The notes below the pieces were generated by a model. The model searched no databases and was not told the origin of the DNA. It worked only from the letters and a program-made list of their open reading frames with translations. Source: Acidobacteriota bacterium (lineage in GTDB: Bacteria; Acidobacteriota; Terriglobia; Terriglobales; Acidobacteriaceae). Taken from it: DNA of 8,135 nt. Where the stretch lies: the NCBI GenBank assembly GCA_021782675.1, contig JAJXUS010000076.1, positions 1 to 8,135 on the forward strand, read 5' to 3'. Below are positions 6,288-8,135 of this stretch, in pieces (positions within the stretch are counted from its first letter, which is position 1; each line of letters begins with the position of its first letter). A program made the position numbers and the translations under genes.

Positions 6288-6995
6288 ATGGCTGCGGCAC
6301 AGCCTGCAGACGGCGGCGTGCGCTCGCGCGCCGTTGTCTGTCTCTCCGGCGGCATGGACTCCGCTGTGTGCCTGGCGCTGGCGGCGCGTGAGTATGACGT
6401 GTACGCGCTGCACTTCAGCTATGGCCAGCGGACGGAGCGCCGGGAACTGGCCAGTGCGCGGGCCGTCGCTCAGGCCGTGGGCGTGCGCCAGTTTCTGCCG
6501 CTGCGCGTCGATCTTTTCCGCCAGATCGGCGGCTCGGCGCTGACGGATCCTTCGATTGCCGTCCCGGATGCGCCCCCTGCCGAACAAATCGGCCAGCATG
6601 TCCCCGTAACCTACGTACCGTTCCGCAACGCGCATTTTCTGGCGTCGGCTGTCAGTTGGGCGGAGGTCCTGGGTGCTGCGCGCATCTATATTGGTGCGGT
6701 TGAGCAGGATAGCTCAGGCTACCCTGACTGCCGGCCAGCGTATTACGACGCGTTCAACACTTTGATCGAACGGGGCACACGGGACGGCCAGATACGAATC
6801 GTCACCCCGCTGATCGATAAAAAGAAAAGTGAAATCGTCCGGCTAGGCCTGGAGATCGGCGCCCCTCTGGGCGCGACGTGGTCCTGCTACTCCGGGGAAG
6901 ACGAGGCCTGCGGAACCTGCGAGAGCTGCGTGCTTCGCCTGCGCGCCTTTGCCACAGCAGGTTTTGACGACCCCATCTCCTACGCTGCCCGGTAG
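6288..6995 (+). CDS. queC: 7-cyano-7-deazaguanine (preQ0) synthase
   Basis: QueC uses ATP and ammonia to turn 7-carboxy-7-deazaguanine, the QueE product, into the nitrile preQ0, through an amide intermediate. The 235-residue protein has the ATP-pyrophosphatase P-loop SGGMDS (20-25) behind the strand AVVCL. It also has HFSYGQRTERRE, the VPFRNAHFLASAVSWAE segment and the four zinc cysteines C200, C208, C211 and C214 (CYSGEDEACGTCESC). All are family hallmarks and nothing appears missing. The ATG at 6288 directly follows the dehydrogenase stop (TGA|ATG), with GAAGG at 6275-6279 as Shine-Dalgarno. It gives about 13 residues ahead of the usual family start. A GTG at 6318 would remove most of these but lacks a ribosome site. 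It is separated from queD and queE by two genes. Confidence 0.96.
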   Translation: MAAAQPADGGVRSRAVVCLSGGMDSAVCLALAAREYDVYALHFSYGQRTERRELASARAVAQAVGVRQFLPLRVDLFRQIGGSALTDPSIAVPDAPPAEQIGQHVPVTYVPFRNAHFLASAVSWAEVLGAARIYIGAVEQDSSGYPDCRPAYYDAFNTLIERGTRDGQIRIVTPLIDKKKSEIVRLGLEIGAPLGATWSCYSGEDEACGTCESCVLRLRAFATAGFDDPISYAAR

Positions 6996-7034
6996 CACTG
7001 CGGGAAACGGCCGGGCCGGACAAACTCTGGAGCA

Positions 7035-7047
7035 GGATGCAGCATCC
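7035..7047. other. Short perfect inverted repeat between queC and the TPR gene
   Basis: GGATGCAGCATCC is a 13-nt palindrome (6-bp arms around a single A) lying 40 nt after the queC stop and 12 nt before the possible -10 of the next gene, where a -35 would be expected. No T-tract follows, only a pyrimidine-rich TCTCTATGGTTCT, so it would be a poor terminator. It could be a binding site for a repressor or activator, or chance. The remaining 110-bp gap holds a GC-rich CGGCCGGGCCG (7008-7018). Confidence 0.3.
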
Positions 7048-7059
7048 TCTCTATGGTTC

Positions 7060-7065
7060 TAGAAT
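7060..7065 (+). promoter_or_regulatory. Candidate -10 element (TAGAAT) before the TPR gene
   Basis: TAGAAT within GGTTCTAGAATGTTTGG matches 5 of 6 bases of the -10 consensus and lies 40 nt before the first ATG at 7106. No -35 hexamer is seen 17 nt upstream (ATGCAG, inside the 7035-7047 palindrome), which would fit a promoter that depends on an activator. Confidence 0.38.
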
Positions 7066-7105
7066 GTTTGGGTTGGGGTTGAGACAGAGGTTAAAGGAGA
7101 GCAGG

Positions 7106-8135
7106 ATGATGAAGAAATTCCGGCTGGCGGCGCTCGGTGTGTCCGCGACAGGTCTGGCGGCGCTATGTCTGGGGCTTCCCGGATTGCAGATGCGCGCGGT
7201 AGCGCAGCAGGCCGCATCGACGGCAAATGCTCCAGCGAAGATTCATGGCCACGCGCAGGATCCGTTGTATCAGCCCGTGGCCAACGCAAAGGTTGAGCTG
7301 ACGACGGACGGAAAGACGCCGCTCTATACGTTCCCGACCGACGCGAATGGAGATTACAAGGGTGACGGCATCAAACCGGGCACCTATGTCGTCGAGCTGG
7401 TGGGCAAGGTGACCGACAAGAGCGGCACCAAGACGGGAACCCTGGATTATCAGAAGGACGTGAAGTTCGCTCCGGGGGCGGATGTCCAGGTTGACTTCGA
7501 TATGAGCCGCGCGGACTACATTTCGAAGCTGCCGCCCGATGTGCAGAAGCAGATTGCGGCCACCCGTAAGGCCAATGCGGCCACCCAGAAAGAGAATGCC
7601 AAAATTGGCAATGTCAATAAGCTGATCAACGAAGCCCGTGCCGACCGGAAGGCCGGCAACTTCGATCAGGCGATTGCCCTGGATACGCAGGCGACGCAGG
7701 GCAAGCCGGATTCCGGGCTGACCTGGTATGAGCTGGGCGACAGCTATCTTGGCGCCAAAAAGTATGATTTGGCCGCGCAAAATTATCAGAAGGCGCTGGC
7801 CATCATGAAGAATGATAAGAAGCCGCAGCCGGAGGTGCTGGCGGCCGCCAACAATAACTTGGGAGAGGCGCTGGCACGAAGCGGGAAAGTGAATGACGCA
7901 ATTTCGGCTTACGACGCTGCGGCTCAGGCGGATCCGACAAAGGCGGGGATGTACTATCAGAACGCCGCCATTGTTCTTTTTAAGACCGGACAGGGAGATC
8001 AGGCGGCAGCGGCAGCCGATAAGGCGATCGCTGCTAATCCCAACCTGGCGATTCCGTATTACATCAAGGGATGGGCACTGGTGCAGCACGCCACGGTTGA
8101 CTCCAAAGGCAAGATTGTTCTGCCTCCAGGGTGCG
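7106..8135 (+). CDS. Exported protein with carboxypeptidase-regulatory-like domain and TPR repeats, partial (C-terminus beyond window)
   Basis: The frame is open for 343 residues and runs off the window. Residues 1-36 form a signal peptide (MMKKFRLAALGVSATGLAAL..., probable cleavage near AVAQQ), so the protein should reach the periplasm. Residues about 45-100 look like a carboxypeptidase-regulatory/SpaA-type β-sandwich, with IHGHAQDPLYQPVANAKVEL, then TDANGDYKGDGIKPGTYVVEL. A charged, helical Ala/Lys/Asn-rich linker (about 140-205) precedes TPR-like repeats at about 206-236 (TWYELGDSYLGAKKYDLAAQ), 246-279 (NNNLGEALARSGKVNDAI) and 281-314, and perhaps a fourth from 316. TPRs mediate protein-protein binding; the partner is unknown. 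AAAGGAGA (7093-7100) is a strong Shine-Dalgarno. ATG 7106 and ATG 7109 are adjacent, and either could be used. No enzyme motif is visible. Confidence 0.83.
   Translation, partial: MMKKFRLAALGVSATGLAALCLGLPGLQMRAVAQQAASTANAPAKIHGHAQDPLYQPVANAKVELTTDGKTPLYTFPTDANGDYKGDGIKPGTYVVELVGKVTDKSGTKTGTLDYQKDVKFAPGADVQVDFDMSRADYISKLPPDVQKQIAATRKANAATQKENAKIGNVNKLINEARADRKAGNFDQAIALDTQATQGKPDSGLTWYELGDSYLGAKKYDLAAQNYQKALAIMKNDKKPQPEVLAAANNNLGEALARSGKVNDAISAYDAAAQADPTKAGMYYQNAAIVLFKTGQGDQAAAAADKAIAANPNLAIPYYIKGWALVQHATVDSKGKIVLPPGC

Noticed and set aside
5700..6635. Minus-strand open frame of 311 codons
   Set aside because: It is antisense to the alcohol dehydrogenase and queC. It spans both genes without regard to their boundary and has no recognisable domain.
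7163..8089. Minus-strand open frame of 308 codons
   Set aside because: It is antisense to the TPR protein, whose signal peptide, Shine-Dalgarno and repeats support the plus strand. Its Leu/Ile/Arg-rich product mirrors the Lys/Ala/Asn-rich linker and repeats.

Overview
The window comes from a GC-rich bacterial chromosome, most likely an acidobacterium (Acidobacteriota, Terriglobia). This is an inference. It rests on a secreted protein combining a carboxypeptidase-like β-sandwich with TPRs, a lipoprotein prolyl oligopeptidase beside a secreted amidohydrolase, and an intergenic 'GCAGATCCCC-TGC-GGGGATGACA' hairpin with a purine-rich tail that resembles dispersed repeats I recall from that phylum. 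I see no mobile element, CRISPR array, tRNA or rRNA.

Left part (1-2909): two divergent genes for exported hydrolases. On the minus strand is the N-terminal part of a prolyl-oligopeptidase-like (S9) lipoprotein, cut by the window edge before its catalytic domain. On the plus strand is a complete metal-dependent amidohydrolase with a signal peptide. The 261 bp between them hold a plausible minus-strand promoter. Together they suggest processing of peptides or similar compounds outside the cytoplasm, but the substrates cannot be read from the sequence.

Middle part (2982-6995): a plus-strand run. It starts with a two-helix membrane protein of 80 residues and a DoxX-family membrane protein. Then come queD, queE, a small DUF2007-like protein, a zinc alcohol dehydrogenase and queC. 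QueD, QueE and QueC catalyse three successive steps from 7,8-dihydroneopterin triphosphate to 7-cyano-7-deazaguanine (preQ0), the precursor of queuosine in tRNA. queD, queE and the DUF2007 gene are packed end to end. A 117-bp gap with a repeat-like hairpin and a possible promoter follows, and then the dehydrogenase gene abuts queC with no gap. folE, queF, tgt, queA and queG/queH are not here.

Right part (7106-8135): the 5' portion of a gene for an exported protein with a β-sandwich domain and TPR repeats, behind a strong Shine-Dalgarno sequence and running off the window.

Most of the window is ordinary metabolism and I found no convincing new system. The points most worth checking are the dehydrogenase inside the preQ0 gene set, a recurring CCGG(A)TACA(C/A)T element before three gene starts, and the repeat-like hairpin. 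Every gap between genes is shorter than 300 bp.
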